From positions 1 through 64,000 of the forward strand of contig JAYRYZ010000020.1 in NCBI GenBank assembly GCA_041916775.1: DNA of 64,000 bases. The letters are read 5' to 3'. This document shows, piece by piece, positions 8,402 through 16,824 of the stretch. Position numbers and translations under genes: made by a program. Every line of letters begins with the position of its first letter. Position 1 is the stretch's first letter. Source of the stretch: UBA2357 sp041916775 (GTDB lineage: Bacteria > Pseudomonadota > Gammaproteobacteria > Burkholderiales > Rhodocyclaceae). The notes beneath the pieces were generated by a model. That model was not told the origin of the DNA. It did no database searches and was given only the letters and a program-made list of their open reading frames with translations.

Positions 8402-8757
8402 ACGCGATCGACACCCTGCCGTGGTGGGCCGCCGTGCCGGTGGCGCTGCTGCTGGTGCTGGGCGGGCTCATCACCCTCGTCGGCACGCTGGGGCTGTTGC
8501 GGCTCAAGGACTTCTACCAGCGCATCCACGGCCCGGCGATCACGATCACGCTCGGTGCGGGCTGCATTCTGGTGGCGTCGATGGTGGTGTTCACCGTCAC
8601 GCAGTCCCGGCCGGTGGTGCATGAGCTCCTCATCAGCCTGTTCGTGCTGATGACCGCACCGGTGGTGGCGATGCTGATCATGCGTGCCGCGGTGTATCGC
8701 GACCTGCGCAGCAACCGTCGTCCGCCGGGGCTGGATCCGAACGCGGGCGAGGACTGA
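8398..8757 (+). CDS. mrpG: Mrp/Mnh antiporter subunit G
   Basis: A 119-residue MnhG/PhaG protein with three membrane segments. The family motif (LGLLRLKDFYQRIHGP) lies near residue 32. It starts inside the mrpF stop (ATGA) and closes the operon: the next gene begins about 100 bases downstream with its own leader. The full A/B-C-D-E-F-G order without a separate mrpB identifies a group 2 Mrp system. Confidence 0.93.
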   Translation: MNAIDTLPWWAAVPVALLLVLGGLITLVGTLGLLRLKDFYQRIHGPAITITLGAGCILVASMVVFTVTQSRPVVHELLISLFVLMTAPVVAMLIMRAAVYRDLRSNRRPPGLDPNAGED

Positions 8758-8855
8758 AGGGCCGCTGCCGGCGCACAATGAGTACATCCCGGCCGCAACG
8801 TCGCACGCCTCGAAAGGTGGCGCCGGGCGGCTGAAAAACAGATTGGAGACACACG

Positions 8856-9299
8856 ATGGAACACCCGGAAACGGCCGATTTCACCTGGGACGACGCTTTC
8901 CTGCTCGGCCACCCCGCGATGGACGACACCCACCGCGAGTTCGTCGACTGCGTGAATGCGCTGCTCACCGCGCCGGACGAGGCGCTGCCCGCGGCGATGG
9001 AGGCTTTCGGCCGGCACGCCGAGGCCCATTTCGCGCAGGAGGACGAATGGATGACCTCCACCGACTTCCCGCCGCGGGATTGCCATCTCGACGAGCATGC
9101 CAAGGTGCTGGCGTCCTTTCACGAAGTGAACGGACTGCTCGCCGAAGGCCATGTCGAGGTGGTGCGCGACTTCGCGCGCGCGCTCGCGGAGTGGTTTCCC
9201 GGCCATGCTGACTACCTCGATTCGGCACTCGCCGCCTGGATGGTGAAGCGCAGCCACGATGGTCGTCCGCTGGTGTTCCGGCGCAACAAGCCGGCGTGA
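8856..9299 (+). CDS. Bacteriohemerythrin
   Basis: A 147-residue single-domain hemerythrin that binds O2 at a di-iron site. The ligand pattern is intact: His in DDTHREF (residue 26), the H...HF..E group (GRHAEAHFAQEDEWM), the two histidines of DCHLDEHAKV, and the C-terminal FPGHADYLDS with His and Asp. Length and spacing match single-domain bacteriohemerythrins, which store or shuttle oxygen to membrane oxidases. It is not overlapped with mrpG and probably has its own promoter in the ~100-bp gap. It is a second hemerythrin-type gene beside the IS-broken one at 1320. Confidence 0.9.
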   Translation: MEHPETADFTWDDAFLLGHPAMDDTHREFVDCVNALLTAPDEALPAAMEAFGRHAEAHFAQEDEWMTSTDFPPRDCHLDEHAKVLASFHEVNGLLAEGHVEVVRDFARALAEWFPGHADYLDSALAAWMVKRSHDGRPLVFRRNKPA

Positions 9300-9324
9300 C
9301 GCTGTGATGTGGCTTTTCCATTGA

Positions 9325-9352
9325 TCGAGAAAAGTAGATAATCTCGAGAAAA
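9325..9352 (+). promoter_or_regulatory. Direct repeat in the leader of the SDR gene
   Basis: The nonamer TCGAGAAAA occurs at 9325-9333 and again at 9344-9352, 19 bases apart, about 50-75 bases ahead of the SDR start. The spacer holds a TAGATAAT (9335-9342) that could be a -10 box. Spacing near two helical turns suggests an operator, but no regulator gene is adjacent. Confidence 0.25.
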
Positions 9353-9400
9353 TGTTGTGCAGCGCCCTTGCGCTGCGATCGTTCTCGAAGGAGTCACGAT

Positions 9401-10195
9401 ATGGATCTTCAGATCAAGGGCAAGCGGGCATTGGTGAGCGGCTCGACCGCCGGCATCGGTTTCGCGATCGCACGCGAGCTCGCGCGCGAGGGCGCGGCGG
9501 TGGTCCTCAACGGTCGCGACCAGGGGCGGGTCGATGCGGCGATGGCACGCCTCCTCGCCGAGGTTCCGGCGGCACGGGTGCGCGGCGTCGCGGCGGATCT
9601 GGGCAGCGCGGCGGGTGTGGCGGCGCTCACGGCGTAGTGCCCGGCGGTCGACATCCTGGTGAACAACCTCGGTATCTTCGATCCCGTGCCCTTCGTCGAC
9701 ATCGGCGACGACGCCTGGCAGCGCTTCTTCGACATCAACGTGATGAGCGGCGTGCGCCTGTCGCGCCACTACCTGCCCGCGATGCTCGCCGCCGATTGGG
9801 GGCGGATCGTGTTCATTTCCAGCGAATCCGGCATCAACACGCCGGGCGAGATGGTGCATTACGGCATGACCAAGTCGGCCCAGCTCGCGGTGTCGCGCGG
9901 CCTCGCGCAGACCACCACCGGCACCGGTGTCACCGTCAATGCGGTGCTGCCCGGGCCGACCCGCTCGGAAGGCGTGGGCGCGTTCTTCGCCAAGCTCGCG
10001 GCGGAGGAGGGGATTCCGCTCGACGAGATGGAGCGGCGCTTCTTCGAATCCGGCCGGCCGAGTTCCATCCTCAAGCGCATGATCGACCCCGCCGAGATCG
10101 CCGCGATGGTCGCCTACGTGTGCAGCGCGCGTGCTTCCGCGACCAATGGTGCCGCGCTCCGGGCGGAGGGCGGTGTGGTGGCGACGATATGCTGA
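9401..10195 (+). pseudogene. Short-chain dehydrogenase/reductase gene with an in-frame amber stop
   Basis: Reading from the ATG at 9401 (preceded by GAAGGAG) gives a full-length SDR of about 264 residues interrupted only by TAG at 9635-9637. Before the stop lies the NAD(P)-binding motif SGSTAGIG; after it, in the same frame, come VDILVNNLGIF (the NNxG motif), the catalytic Ser in FISSESG and the YGMTK (YxxxK) active site. SDRs reduce or oxidise carbonyl/hydroxyl substrates with NAD(P)H; the substrate is unknown. Because frame and motifs are otherwise intact, this is a recent nonsense mutation or a base error. A GAG, CAG or AAG codon would restore the gene with one change. Confidence 0.85.
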
Positions 10196-10246
10196 ACCTT
10201 CGCCCAATCCGTCCGGCCTCGCGCCGCTCGAGAGGAGTCTGGCACC

Positions 10247-10786
10247 ATGGATGAGAAGAACGTGTTCCGCGTCGTGCGGCGGCGCGCGAAGCCCGGCTGC
10301 AGCGAGGCCTACGAGGCGCTGGTGCGCGCGATGTTCGAGGACGCGCGGCGCTTTCCCGGCTTTCTCGCGGCGGAGCTGACCCCGCCCGAGGCGCCGGGCG
10401 GCGAATACCAGATCCTGCAGCGCTTCGCGACCGAGGCCGATCTCGCGCGCTGGAACGATTCGCAGGAGCGGGCCGCGTGGCACGAGCGTCTGTCGCACGT
10501 GGCCGACGGCCCGCCCGAGTATGTGTTGCTCCACGGCCTGGACGCATGGTTCCCGCCCGCCGCGGTGCCGGTCGCGAAGCCGCCGGTGCGCTGGCGCATG
10601 GCGGTGGTGAGCTGGCTGGGCATCTTCCCCACCGTGGCGCTGTTGCTCGCCTTCGTCGCGCCGCTGCTTGCCGGTCTGCCTTTTCTCCTGCGCACCGCGA
10701 TCATCACCGCCCTGGTCGCGTTCCTGATGCCCTATGTGATAATGCCGCGCCTCACGCGCTGGACGGCCGGCTGGTTGAGGAAATAG
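10247..10786 (+). CDS. Antibiotic biosynthesis monooxygenase (ABM) domain membrane protein
   Basis: A 179-residue protein. Residues ~5-95 form an ABM/dimeric alpha-beta barrel domain (FRVVRRRAKPGCSEAYEAL, then FPGFLAAEL and YQILQRFATEADLARW). Residues ~115-165 contain two membrane helices and the tail is basic (RLTRWTAGWLRK). This ABM-plus-two-helix arrangement is common in proteobacteria and of unknown substrate; some ABM proteins are heme- or quinone-related oxygenases. It follows the SDR gene by about 50 bases with its own ribosome-binding site. Confidence 0.82.
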   Translation: MDEKNVFRVVRRRAKPGCSEAYEALVRAMFEDARRFPGFLAAELTPPEAPGGEYQILQRFATEADLARWNDSQERAAWHERLSHVADGPPEYVLLHGLDAWFPPAAVPVAKPPVRWRMAVVSWLGIFPTVALLLAFVAPLLAGLPFLLRTAIITALVAFLMPYVIMPRLTRWTAGWLRK

Positions 10787-10838
10787 CCGAACTGGCCTGA
10801 ACACAGGCGGGAGTCCGCACTCCCGAGCGCCCCGGAGG

Positions 10839-11696
10839 ATGTCGTTGTTCGAACTTCCCAGCCCGTTTCCCGACGAACCGGGCCTGGTGCGTCTGCTCGA
10901 ACCGGCGGACAGCGACGCCGCGCGTCTCGCCGCGGCGCTCCTCGACGGCAGCTATGACAAGCCTTTCGTGCTCGAGAACGGCGGGCTGCGCGCGCTCCAC
11001 TTCGACCTCGGCTACGTGCAGAGCGTGATGCGCATGGACGCGCCGGCGGCGCTGGAAATGGGCTACGCGCAGCGCATGATGGCCTTCCTGCTCTTCAACC
11101 CGCGTCCGCGCAAGCTGCTGATGATCGGGCTCGGCGGCGGCTCGCTGGTGAGCTTCTGCCATCATCACCTGATCGCGACCGCGCTCACCGTCGTCGAGAT
11201 CGATCCGCATGTGCTGGCCTTGCGCACGCTGTTCGGTGTGCCGCCGGACGATGACCGGCTGGAGGTCGTCGCGGGTGACGGCGCCGCGTTCGTCGCCGAC
11301 ACCGCGCGCCGCTTCGACACCCTGATGATCGACGCCTTCGGCCCCACCGGGGTGGCGGACGAACTCCTGGAGCGGGATTTTTACAATAACGCCAGGAAGT
11401 GCCTCAGCGCCAAAGGTATCCTGATCATGAACATCGCCGGTGCCAAGGCGGTCTATGCGCCGCATGTGGCGCGACTTGCCGAAGCCTTCGACGACCAACT
11501 CGTCGCAGTGTCCATCCGTGCAGACGGCAACTATGTGCTGTTCGCGTTCAACGAAGCCGGCTTCCAACCCCGCTGGCGTTGGGTCCATGGTCTCGCCCCG
11601 GCGCTGGAGCTGAGACTGGGGCTGCCGTACCGGGAACTCGCGCGCGAACTGGAACGCGGACAGGTGCTGCGCCTCGCACAACGATTGAGGACCTGA
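10839..11696 (+). CDS. Spermidine synthase-like (SpeE-fold) protein
   Basis: A 285-residue protein with the Rossmann-like fold of polyamine aminopropyltransferases. Visible motifs are LLMIGLGGGSLVSFCH (nucleotide-binding glycine loop, near residue 92), the acidic VVEIDPHVLALRT after it, and DTLMIDAFGPTGVADEL where the catalytic Asp region lies. It lacks the N-terminal beta-barrel of full SpeE and is one of the spermidine-synthase-like proteins whose substrate is not established. It is coupled to the next gene by TGATG. Confidence 0.8.
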   Translation: MSLFELPSPFPDEPGLVRLLEPADSDAARLAAALLDGSYDKPFVLENGGLRALHFDLGYVQSVMRMDAPAALEMGYAQRMMAFLLFNPRPRKLLMIGLGGGSLVSFCHHHLIATALTVVEIDPHVLALRTLFGVPPDDDRLEVVAGDGAAFVADTARRFDTLMIDAFGPTGVADELLERDFYNNARKCLSAKGILIMNIAGAKAVYAPHVARLAEAFDDQLVAVSIRADGNYVLFAFNEAGFQPRWRWVHGLAPALELRLGLPYRELARELERGQVLRLAQRLRT

Positions 11697-12217
11697 TGAT
11701 GCAGATGAAAGAGATCACCGCAGGCTGGCTGATCGCCGCGCTCGTGTTCGCCGCCCCGGCGGGGGCGGCCGACATCCGACCCGGACTATGGGAGTTTCGC
11801 TCCACCCATCTCAGCCTGGGCGGGCTGCCGGACATGTCGGCGCAGATCCAGCTCCAGTTGCAGGCCCTGCCGCCGGAGACCCGGCGCATGCTGGAGCGCG
11901 AGATGGCCGCCCGCGGTGCCCACATGGGCAGCAACGGCACGGTGCGAAGCTGCATCACGGCGGAGCAGGCGCGCCAGGACACGGTGTACTCCGGCAAGGT
12001 GGAGGGCAACTGCGTGCTGAGCCAGGTCACCAAGGCCCCCGGCCGCGTCAGCGGCCGCCTCGACTGCACCCAACCGACCGCCACCGGCCGGTTCACTGCG
12101 AACATCGCGTCCCCGCAGCAGTTCACGACCCGGGTCGACATCCGCTCCGCACAGGGCGACCTGCAGGTGGAGACCGAAGCGCGCTGGCTCGCCGCGCAAT
12201 GCGGTGGGGTGCGTTGA
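11696..12217 (+). CDS. DUF3617 exported protein
   Basis: A 173-residue protein with a signal peptide (ITAGWLIAALVFAAPAGAA, cleavage around residue 24). The mature part begins DIRPGLWEFRS, the hallmark of DUF3617, and ends with paired cysteines (CITAEQ, NCVLSQ, LDCTQP, AAQCGG) probably forming disulfides in the periplasm. The start ATG at 11696 overlaps the stop of the spermidine-synthase-like gene, so the two are co-translated. Function of the family is unknown. Confidence 0.82.
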   Translation: MMQMKEITAGWLIAALVFAAPAGAADIRPGLWEFRSTHLSLGGLPDMSAQIQLQLQALPPETRRMLEREMAARGAHMGSNGTVRSCITAEQARQDTVYSGKVEGNCVLSQVTKAPGRVSGRLDCTQPTATGRFTANIASPQQFTTRVDIRSAQGDLQVETEARWLAAQCGGVR

Positions 12218-12316
12218 GTCCGGCCGGGCGCGACGCGCAGGCGACGGTCGACAGCGACTGCTGAAGGCCCCGCGCTCGCCAGGGAACGAAGCCGGGCGCG
12301 CCGTCTCAAAGCGCGC

Positions 12317-13405
12317 ATGGATACCCTGACCCATGCCGTTTCCGGCGCGCTCCTCGGCCGCGCGCTCGCCTCCACACCCATCGCGCAACGCACCGGACTG
12401 ACTCCGGGGCGTGCGCTGGCGCTCGGGGCACTCGCGGGCGTGTTCCCCGACAGCGACTTCCTGCTCCGCTACGTGTCGGACCTCGCCTATCTGCGCGGTC
12501 ATCGCGGCGTGACCCACTCCATCATCCTGCTGCCGCTGTGGGCGGCGCTGCTGGCGAGCCTCTTCACCCGCATCGTACCGCGCGGGCGCGCCGTGCCGCT
12601 GCACTGGGGCGGCGCGTTCGCGGTGGCCGCGGCGGGCATCCTCATCCACATCGCCGGCGATCTAATCACCCAGTTCGGCACCATGATTCTCGCGCCGTTC
12701 TCCGATCAGCGCTTCGGTTGGGGCACGACCTTCATCATCGACCTCGTGCTCTCGGGCATGCTGCTCGCGGGGCTGATTGCGAGCCTGATCTGGCGGCGTT
12801 CGCGTATCCCGGCGGTGTTGGCGCTGGCCGGAACGGTGGTGTGGGTGGGCGTCGGCGCGACTGGGCGTAGCGAGGCGATCGCGGCTGGGCGGGCGCACGC
12901 AGCGGCTCAGGGCATCACGGTGCTTGAGATCGATGCCGCGCCGCGGCCGGCGTCGCCCTTCAACTGGACGGCGATCGTGTTCGATGGCGAGCGCTACCAC
13001 TACGCCCACATCAACACCCGGCGCAGCGCGCCGCTGGTGGTGGGCGAAGACGCGAACTTCGTGCAACGCTTCTCTGCGCCCTACATGCCGGTTCATATGG
13101 CCGAGTGGAAGACCGTGCCGCGCTTCGGGCCGCAGGACGTGCAGGCCATGGCACGCAGCGTCTGGGCGGCGGACGACTTTGCGTTCTTCCGCTGGTTCGC
13201 GATGTTCCCGGTGCTCGACCATGTCGAGAAAGCCGAGGATGGCACGCTGTGCGCGGGTTTCCGTGACCTGCGCTTCGAGACGCCGGGACGCGGCACCTTG
13301 CCGTTCCGCTTCGGCCTGTGCGCGGGGCCGACGGACGGTATTGTCGACAGCGGTCGGCTCTACGAGCTGATCGAGGAGGGCCGGCGCTGGTTGCAGGTGC
13401 GCTGA
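12317..13405 (+). CDS. YdjM/YfhO-like membrane-bound metal-dependent hydrolase
   Basis: A 362-residue inner-membrane protein of the DUF457 family. The N terminus has the family signature MDTLTHAVSGALLGRAL, then FPDSDFLLR and the histidine pair of HRGVTHSIILLPLW, which likely bind metal; a further histidine is in IHIAGDLITQFG. Four or five membrane helices fill residues ~30-180 and a soluble C-terminal domain follows (residues ~190-362). E. coli YdjM is a LexA-controlled relative; no LexA box was recognised here. Confidence 0.84.
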   Translation: MDTLTHAVSGALLGRALASTPIAQRTGLTPGRALALGALAGVFPDSDFLLRYVSDLAYLRGHRGVTHSIILLPLWAALLASLFTRIVPRGRAVPLHWGGAFAVAAAGILIHIAGDLITQFGTMILAPFSDQRFGWGTTFIIDLVLSGMLLAGLIASLIWRRSRIPAVLALAGTVVWVGVGATGRSEAIAAGRAHAAAQGITVLEIDAAPRPASPFNWTAIVFDGERYHYAHINTRRSAPLVVGEDANFVQRFSAPYMPVHMAEWKTVPRFGPQDVQAMARSVWAADDFAFFRWFAMFPVLDHVEKAEDGTLCAGFRDLRFETPGRGTLPFRFGLCAGPTDGIVDSGRLYELIEEGRRWLQVR

Positions 13406-13407
13406 TC

Positions 13408-13434
13408 GGGCGCGGACGGCGCCGCGCCGCGCCC
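13408..13434. terminator. GC-rich hairpin between convergent genes
   Basis: GGGCGCGG (13408-13415) and CCGCGCCC (13427-13434) form an 8-bp perfect stem, followed by a CCTGGCCAGG palindrome. It lies directly after the stop of the YdjM-like gene and before the end of the convergent SPFH gene. There is no T-tract, so it may act as a pause or mRNA-stabilising element rather than a classic terminator. Confidence 0.4.
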
Positions 13435-13454
13435 GGGCGCCTGGCCAGGCGGCT

Positions 13455-14315
13455 TCAGCGCATGCCGACCCGCCCGATGAGGCCGCGCAGGGATTCCTGC
13501 AGGTCGGCGGGCAGGATGACGAACTTGGAATTGTTCGACTCGGCAAGCTTCTCCATCGCGCCGATGTACTTTTCACCCAGCAGGAACAGCATCGGCGTGG
13601 TCTGGTCCCCCACTGCGACGCTCACCCGCCGGATCGCCTCGGCCGACGCCTCGGCGAGCATGACCTGGGCGTTGGCGTCGCGCTTGGCGGATTCCAGCCG
13701 CGCCTCGGCCTCGAGGATTGCCGCCTGCTTGTCGCCCTCGGCCTTGGTCACCGCCGCCTTGCGCTCGCGTTCGGCGGCGGCCTGCAGCTCCATCGCGCGC
13801 TGCATGGATTCCGACGGCTTGATGTCCTGGATCTCCACCGACTTCACAGTGAGGCCCCAGTCCACCGCCTCGTCGGCGATGCTCTCTCGCAGCCGCGCCT
13901 TGATCTTGTCGCGCGAGGAGAGCGCCTCGTCGAGCTCCATCTCGCCGACGATGGAGCGCAGTGTGGTCATGATCAGGTTGCGGATCGCCTCGGAGAAGTC
14001 GGTGACGCCATACACCGCCTTCACCGGGTCGGTCACCTTGACGAAGGCGATCGCGTTGGTCAGGATCACCGCGTTGTCGCGGGTGATGACCTCCTGTTCC
14101 TGCACGTCGAGGATGATGTCCTTGGTGACGAGCTTGTAGGACACCCGGTCGAGATAGGGGATGAGGATGCTCAGGCCGGGCCGCAGGGTGCGGTGGTACT
14201 TGCCGAGCCGCTCGACGATCCACTCCTCGCCTTGCGATACCATGCGCACGCCCTTGGCGATGGTGACGACGACGAACACCAGAACGGCGATGGTGATGAT
14301 GAGACCGGTATCCAT
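13455..14315 (-). CDS. SPFH/Band 7 (stomatin/QmcA-like) membrane protein
   Basis: A 286-residue protein. I chose the ATG at 14313-14315 because it begins the single membrane segment (GLIITIAVLVFVVVTIAKG). A Band 7 domain follows (residues ~25-200: GEEWIVERLGKY, PYLDRVSYKLV, then RDNAVILTNAIAFVKVTDP), and a coiled coil rich in Ala/Glu/Arg at residues ~175-235 (RAMELQAAAERERKAAVTKAE). These proteins form large oligomers that organise inner-membrane microdomains and often regulate proteases. It is paired with an NfeD gene upstream on the same strand, the standard partner. Confidence 0.92.
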   Translation of the reverse strand: MDTGLIITIAVLVFVVVTIAKGVRMVSQGEEWIVERLGKYHRTLRPGLSILIPYLDRVSYKLVTKDIILDVQEQEVITRDNAVILTNAIAFVKVTDPVKAVYGVTDFSEAIRNLIMTTLRSIVGEMELDEALSSRDKIKARLRESIADEAVDWGLTVKSVEIQDIKPSESMQRAMELQAAAERERKAAVTKAEGDKQAAILEAEARLESAKRDANAQVMLAEASAEAIRRVSVAVGDQTTPMLFLLGEKYIGAMEKLAESNNSKFVILPADLQESLRGLIGRVGMR

Positions 14316-14403
14316 GTGGAACACTCCAGTAGTCGGTTTCTTGGGGCGGTGTTTGAGCGAGAGTCGCGTGTGGGTCGTGTCGGGCGTTGCCAGCGCCGGG
14401 CGC

Positions 14404-14847
14404 TCAGGCGCGATCGATCTTGACGAAGCTGCCCTCGACCGAGACGACGCGCACCCGCTCTCCCGCCGGGATTGCACGGTCCGCGACGCAGGCCCACTCC
14501 TCGTTGCCGAGGATGGGGCGCTGGAAGCGCACGCGTCCGCGCTGGAAGGGCTCTACGGCGCCGACCAGCAGCCCGACTTCGCCGATCACATCGCCCGCTG
14601 CGGTGCCGATCAGGGTCTTGTGCCGGTCGCTGCGGAAGATCCGGAACCACGCAATCGTCAGCGCGACCGAGGCGATGATCCAGATCGCGAGCTCGCCGGT
14701 CACGGAAATGCCCGGAATCAGCAGCATCGCCGCAGCCACCACGAGCGCACCGATGCCGAACCAGATGATGTAGAAGGAAGGAATTGCGAGTTCGAGCAGA
14801 ACGAGCGCAATCCCGCCGACTGCCCAGTGCCACCATTCAGGGTTCAT
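14404..14847 (-). CDS. NfeD family protein
   Basis: A 147-residue protein. The ATG at 14845-14847 sits behind AAGGAGGCG, a strong ribosome-binding site. Residues ~9-75 contain three membrane helices (GGIALVLLELAIPSFYIIW onward). Residues ~85-147 form the OB-fold NfeD C-terminal domain (GEVGLLVGAVEPFQRGRVRF, ending RVRVVSVEGSFVKI). NfeD proteins partner the SPFH protein encoded next on the same strand. The pair is likely one transcription unit with an 88-base gap. Confidence 0.9.
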   Translation of the reverse strand: MNPEWWHWAVGGIALVLLELAIPSFYIIWFGIGALVVAAAMLLIPGISVTGELAIWIIASVALTIAWFRIFRSDRHKTLIGTAAGDVIGEVGLLVGAVEPFQRGRVRFQRPILGNEEWACVADRAIPAGERVRVVSVEGSFVKIDRA

Positions 14848-14930
14848 TTTCGCCTCCTTGGGCGGGATTGTAGCGCGATGCTGCGGGAAAGCCCGCCTCG
14901 CCGTGTCTTCGCCCACCCGGGTCTGTCGGC

Positions 14931-15473
14931 ATGAGCAGGCTTGGCCTTCCGCGGCCGCTCGCACGCGAAACCCTGTGCGCCTATCGCAGGACGGACTACA
15001 GCATCGGCGTGGGCGCCCGGCGACGCATCCTGAGGATCGGCACGGTAGCGCCGCCGGGTGTCATCCGTGCCGTCTTCATCACCGCCTGCAACCCCTTTGG
15101 CCGACGGCTGCCCGCAGCAGCCAACCGGCGCGCGCTGGCGCGCCTCATGACATGGCTGCGGCTGCACGGCTACCACTGGCAGCGGGGGGTCGGCAAGGGG
15201 CAGGGGCGTACCGGCCGCACCTGGCCAGCGGAACCCAGCGTGCTGGTGCCGGGCGTGGTCGCAGACCTCGCAGTGCGCTGGTGTGTGCGCTGGCGGCAGA
15301 ACGCCGTGGTCCATGTCGCGGACGACGGCATGGTCAGCCTGGTGCTGCATCCGTCATTGCGACCTCGTCGCCCTGCACAGCTTCAATCCGCGAGCAGCAG
15401 CTTCAGGAGTGCCCCCGGCTCTGCCGCCGCGCGCCAGCCCGCGCGCATCTCCTCCGCCTCGAGGCTGCCGTAG
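14931..15473 (+). CDS. DUF3293 protein
   Basis: A 180-residue open frame. The conserved DUF3293 core covers roughly residues 15-145: VFITACNPFGR (ITA-NP motif), ANRRALARLMTWL, an EPSVLVPG segment and the QNAVVHVADDG stretch. The last ~35 residues are low-complexity and overlap the convergent HAD gene by 91 bases, so the natural end may simply have drifted. DUF3293 has no settled function. Start at 14931 is the only ATG ahead of the conserved core. Confidence 0.72.
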   Translation: MSRLGLPRPLARETLCAYRRTDYSIGVGARRRILRIGTVAPPGVIRAVFITACNPFGRRLPAAANRRALARLMTWLRLHGYHWQRGVGKGQGRTGRTWPAEPSVLVPGVVADLAVRWCVRWRQNAVVHVADDGMVSLVLHPSLRPRRPAQLQSASSSFRSAPGSAAARQPARISSASRLP

Positions 15474-16039
15474 CCCCAGGTCACGGCGACGAAGGGCAGA
15501 TGGTTGGCATCGGCCGATTCGCCGTCCTCGCTGCGGTCGCCGATGTAGATGGCCTCGGTCGCGGGGATCGCCTCGTCGGCGAGCAGTCGGGCGATCATCG
15601 CAGCCTTGTGCGGCAGCCGCGGCGAGAAGAGGTCGAGCGCATACACATGCGCGAAGTGCCCGTGCCAGCCGAGGTGCTCCAGGATCAGTCGTGTCGGTAG
15701 GATGCGCTTGTTGGTAGCGATCGACAGCGTCAGCCCGGCCTCCGCCAGCCCGGCCAGCAGCGCACCGACGCCCGCGTACGCGGCGGTCGCCCGGTAGCCG
15801 GTGCTGTCGTAGCTTGCCTTGAAGGCTTCCGCCAATTGTCCGATGAGCGCCGCGTCGTTGCTACCCGAGAGCAGGCGCAGCGTCTCGTCGAGCGGCGGCC
15901 CGATCACGCTATCGTCGATGCTGCGCGCCGGCGCGATGCCGGTGCGCGCGAAGGCCTCGCGAAAGCTCGCGAGGATGGCCGGCGCCGAGTCGATCAAGGT
16001 GCCGTCGAGGTCGAAGAGGATGTGCTGGTAACGGGGCAT
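15383..16039 (-). CDS. HAD-superfamily phosphatase (phosphoglycolate phosphatase-like)
   Basis: A 218-residue HAD hydrolase with all four motifs: nucleophile Asp in ILFDLDGTLIDS (residues 7-18), Thr/Ser in LSIATNKR, Lys in RLPHKAAMI, and the acidic pair in YIGDRSEDGESA. The cap between residues ~18 and 85 is the small helical type of Gph/PGP-like enzymes. Substrate is not determined by sequence; the nearest named relatives hydrolyse 2-phosphoglycolate or nucleoside monophosphates. It ends inside the convergent DUF3293 frame. Confidence 0.87.
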   Translation of the reverse strand: MPRYQHILFDLDGTLIDSAPAILASFREAFARTGIAPARSIDDSVIGPPLDETLRLLSGSNDAALIGQLAEAFKASYDSTGYRATAAYAGVGALLAGLAEAGLTLSIATNKRILPTRLILEHLGWHGHFAHVYALDLFSPRLPHKAAMIARLLADEAIPATEAIYIGDRSEDGESADANHLPFVAVTWGYGSLEAEEMRAGWRAAAEPGALLKLLLAD

Positions 16040-16058
16040 GGGCGGGGAGGAGGCGTTT

Positions 16059-16457
16059 TCAGGCTAGCAACGCGAACTGCGGCGCTTGAGCCGCCTTGCG
16101 ATCGAAGGTCGCGGTGTATCGCGCGCCAAGGCGCAGGTGCGCGCGTGCGAGGAGGTAATCCGAGAAGTCGGCGCCGCCCTCGCGGTAATCCTGCAGGGCC
16201 AGAATTGCGAGATCGGGCGATTCGACCTGCAGTTCGCGGCAGGTCAACAAGGCACTCAGGGCATCGGCGACCTGGTCGCGCGCGTAGCCATAGGCGCGCG
16301 ACAATACCCAGCCCACCTCGCACAGGACGATATGACCGATGATGCCCGGCTGCGTCGATGACAACTCGCGCTCGATGAGTGTATTGGCGAGTGCGGACTG
16401 CACGGGATCATCCTGCGTGAGGTAGCGTACCAACACGTTGGTGTCGATGCCGATCAT
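16059..16457 (-). CDS. vapC: PIN-domain toxin VapC
   Basis: A 132-residue PIN ribonuclease. The acidic active-site residues are visible: Asp in MIGIDTNVLVRYL (residue 5), Glu in VLCEVGWVLSRA, Asp in GGADFSDYLLARAHL and Asp in TATFDRKAA. VapC toxins cleave tRNA or rRNA and are neutralised by their VapB partner. The start overlaps the vapB stop by four bases (ATGA). Confidence 0.9.
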   Translation of the reverse strand: MIGIDTNVLVRYLTQDDPVQSALANTLIERELSSTQPGIIGHIVLCEVGWVLSRAYGYARDQVADALSALLTCRELQVESPDLAILALQDYREGGADFSDYLLARAHLRLGARYTATFDRKAAQAPQFALLA

Positions 16458-16687
16458 GGCAGGCTGGCTGACGCGATCGCTGCGTCCATGTCCTCCAGCG
16501 ACACCGGGCTTGCGGGCTTCGGCAGCATGCCCTTCAGGCTAACTATCGGTTTGCTCGCAGAGAGCAGGAACAGCCGCCCGTCGTCGCCGAGAACGAACTC
16601 GACCCGATCGCCCGGATGCAGCTGCAGGGCATCGCGTGCCGGCTTCGGGATGGTGATCTGGCCTTTAGATGTCATTGTGGCGAGCAT
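16454..16687 (-). CDS. vapB: AbrB/MazE-type antitoxin VapB
   Basis: A 77-residue protein with an N-terminal SpoVT/AbrB swapped-hairpin domain (MTSKGQITIPKPARDALQLHPGDR-type motif split over residues 5-30) and a short tail that would bind VapC. It probably autoregulates the pair. An internal ATG at 16673-16675 (the MTSKGQ methionine) is a possible alternative start. Coupled to vapC by ATGA. Confidence 0.88.
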   Translation of the reverse strand: MLATMTSKGQITIPKPARDALQLHPGDRVEFVLGDDGRLFLLSASKPIVSLKGMLPKPASPVSLEDMDAAIASASLP

Positions 16688-16824
16688 GTGCCTTACCTCA
16701 TCGCGACTGTCGAATCGAAAGGAATGCTAGCACTCGTAAGGATGGCGGGGCAAACCTGTCTTTAACAGCCCATCGCCACCCGTCACCTCCCTGTCGTGCG
16801 AACTCCAGCTCGTCGGCAGCGCGA

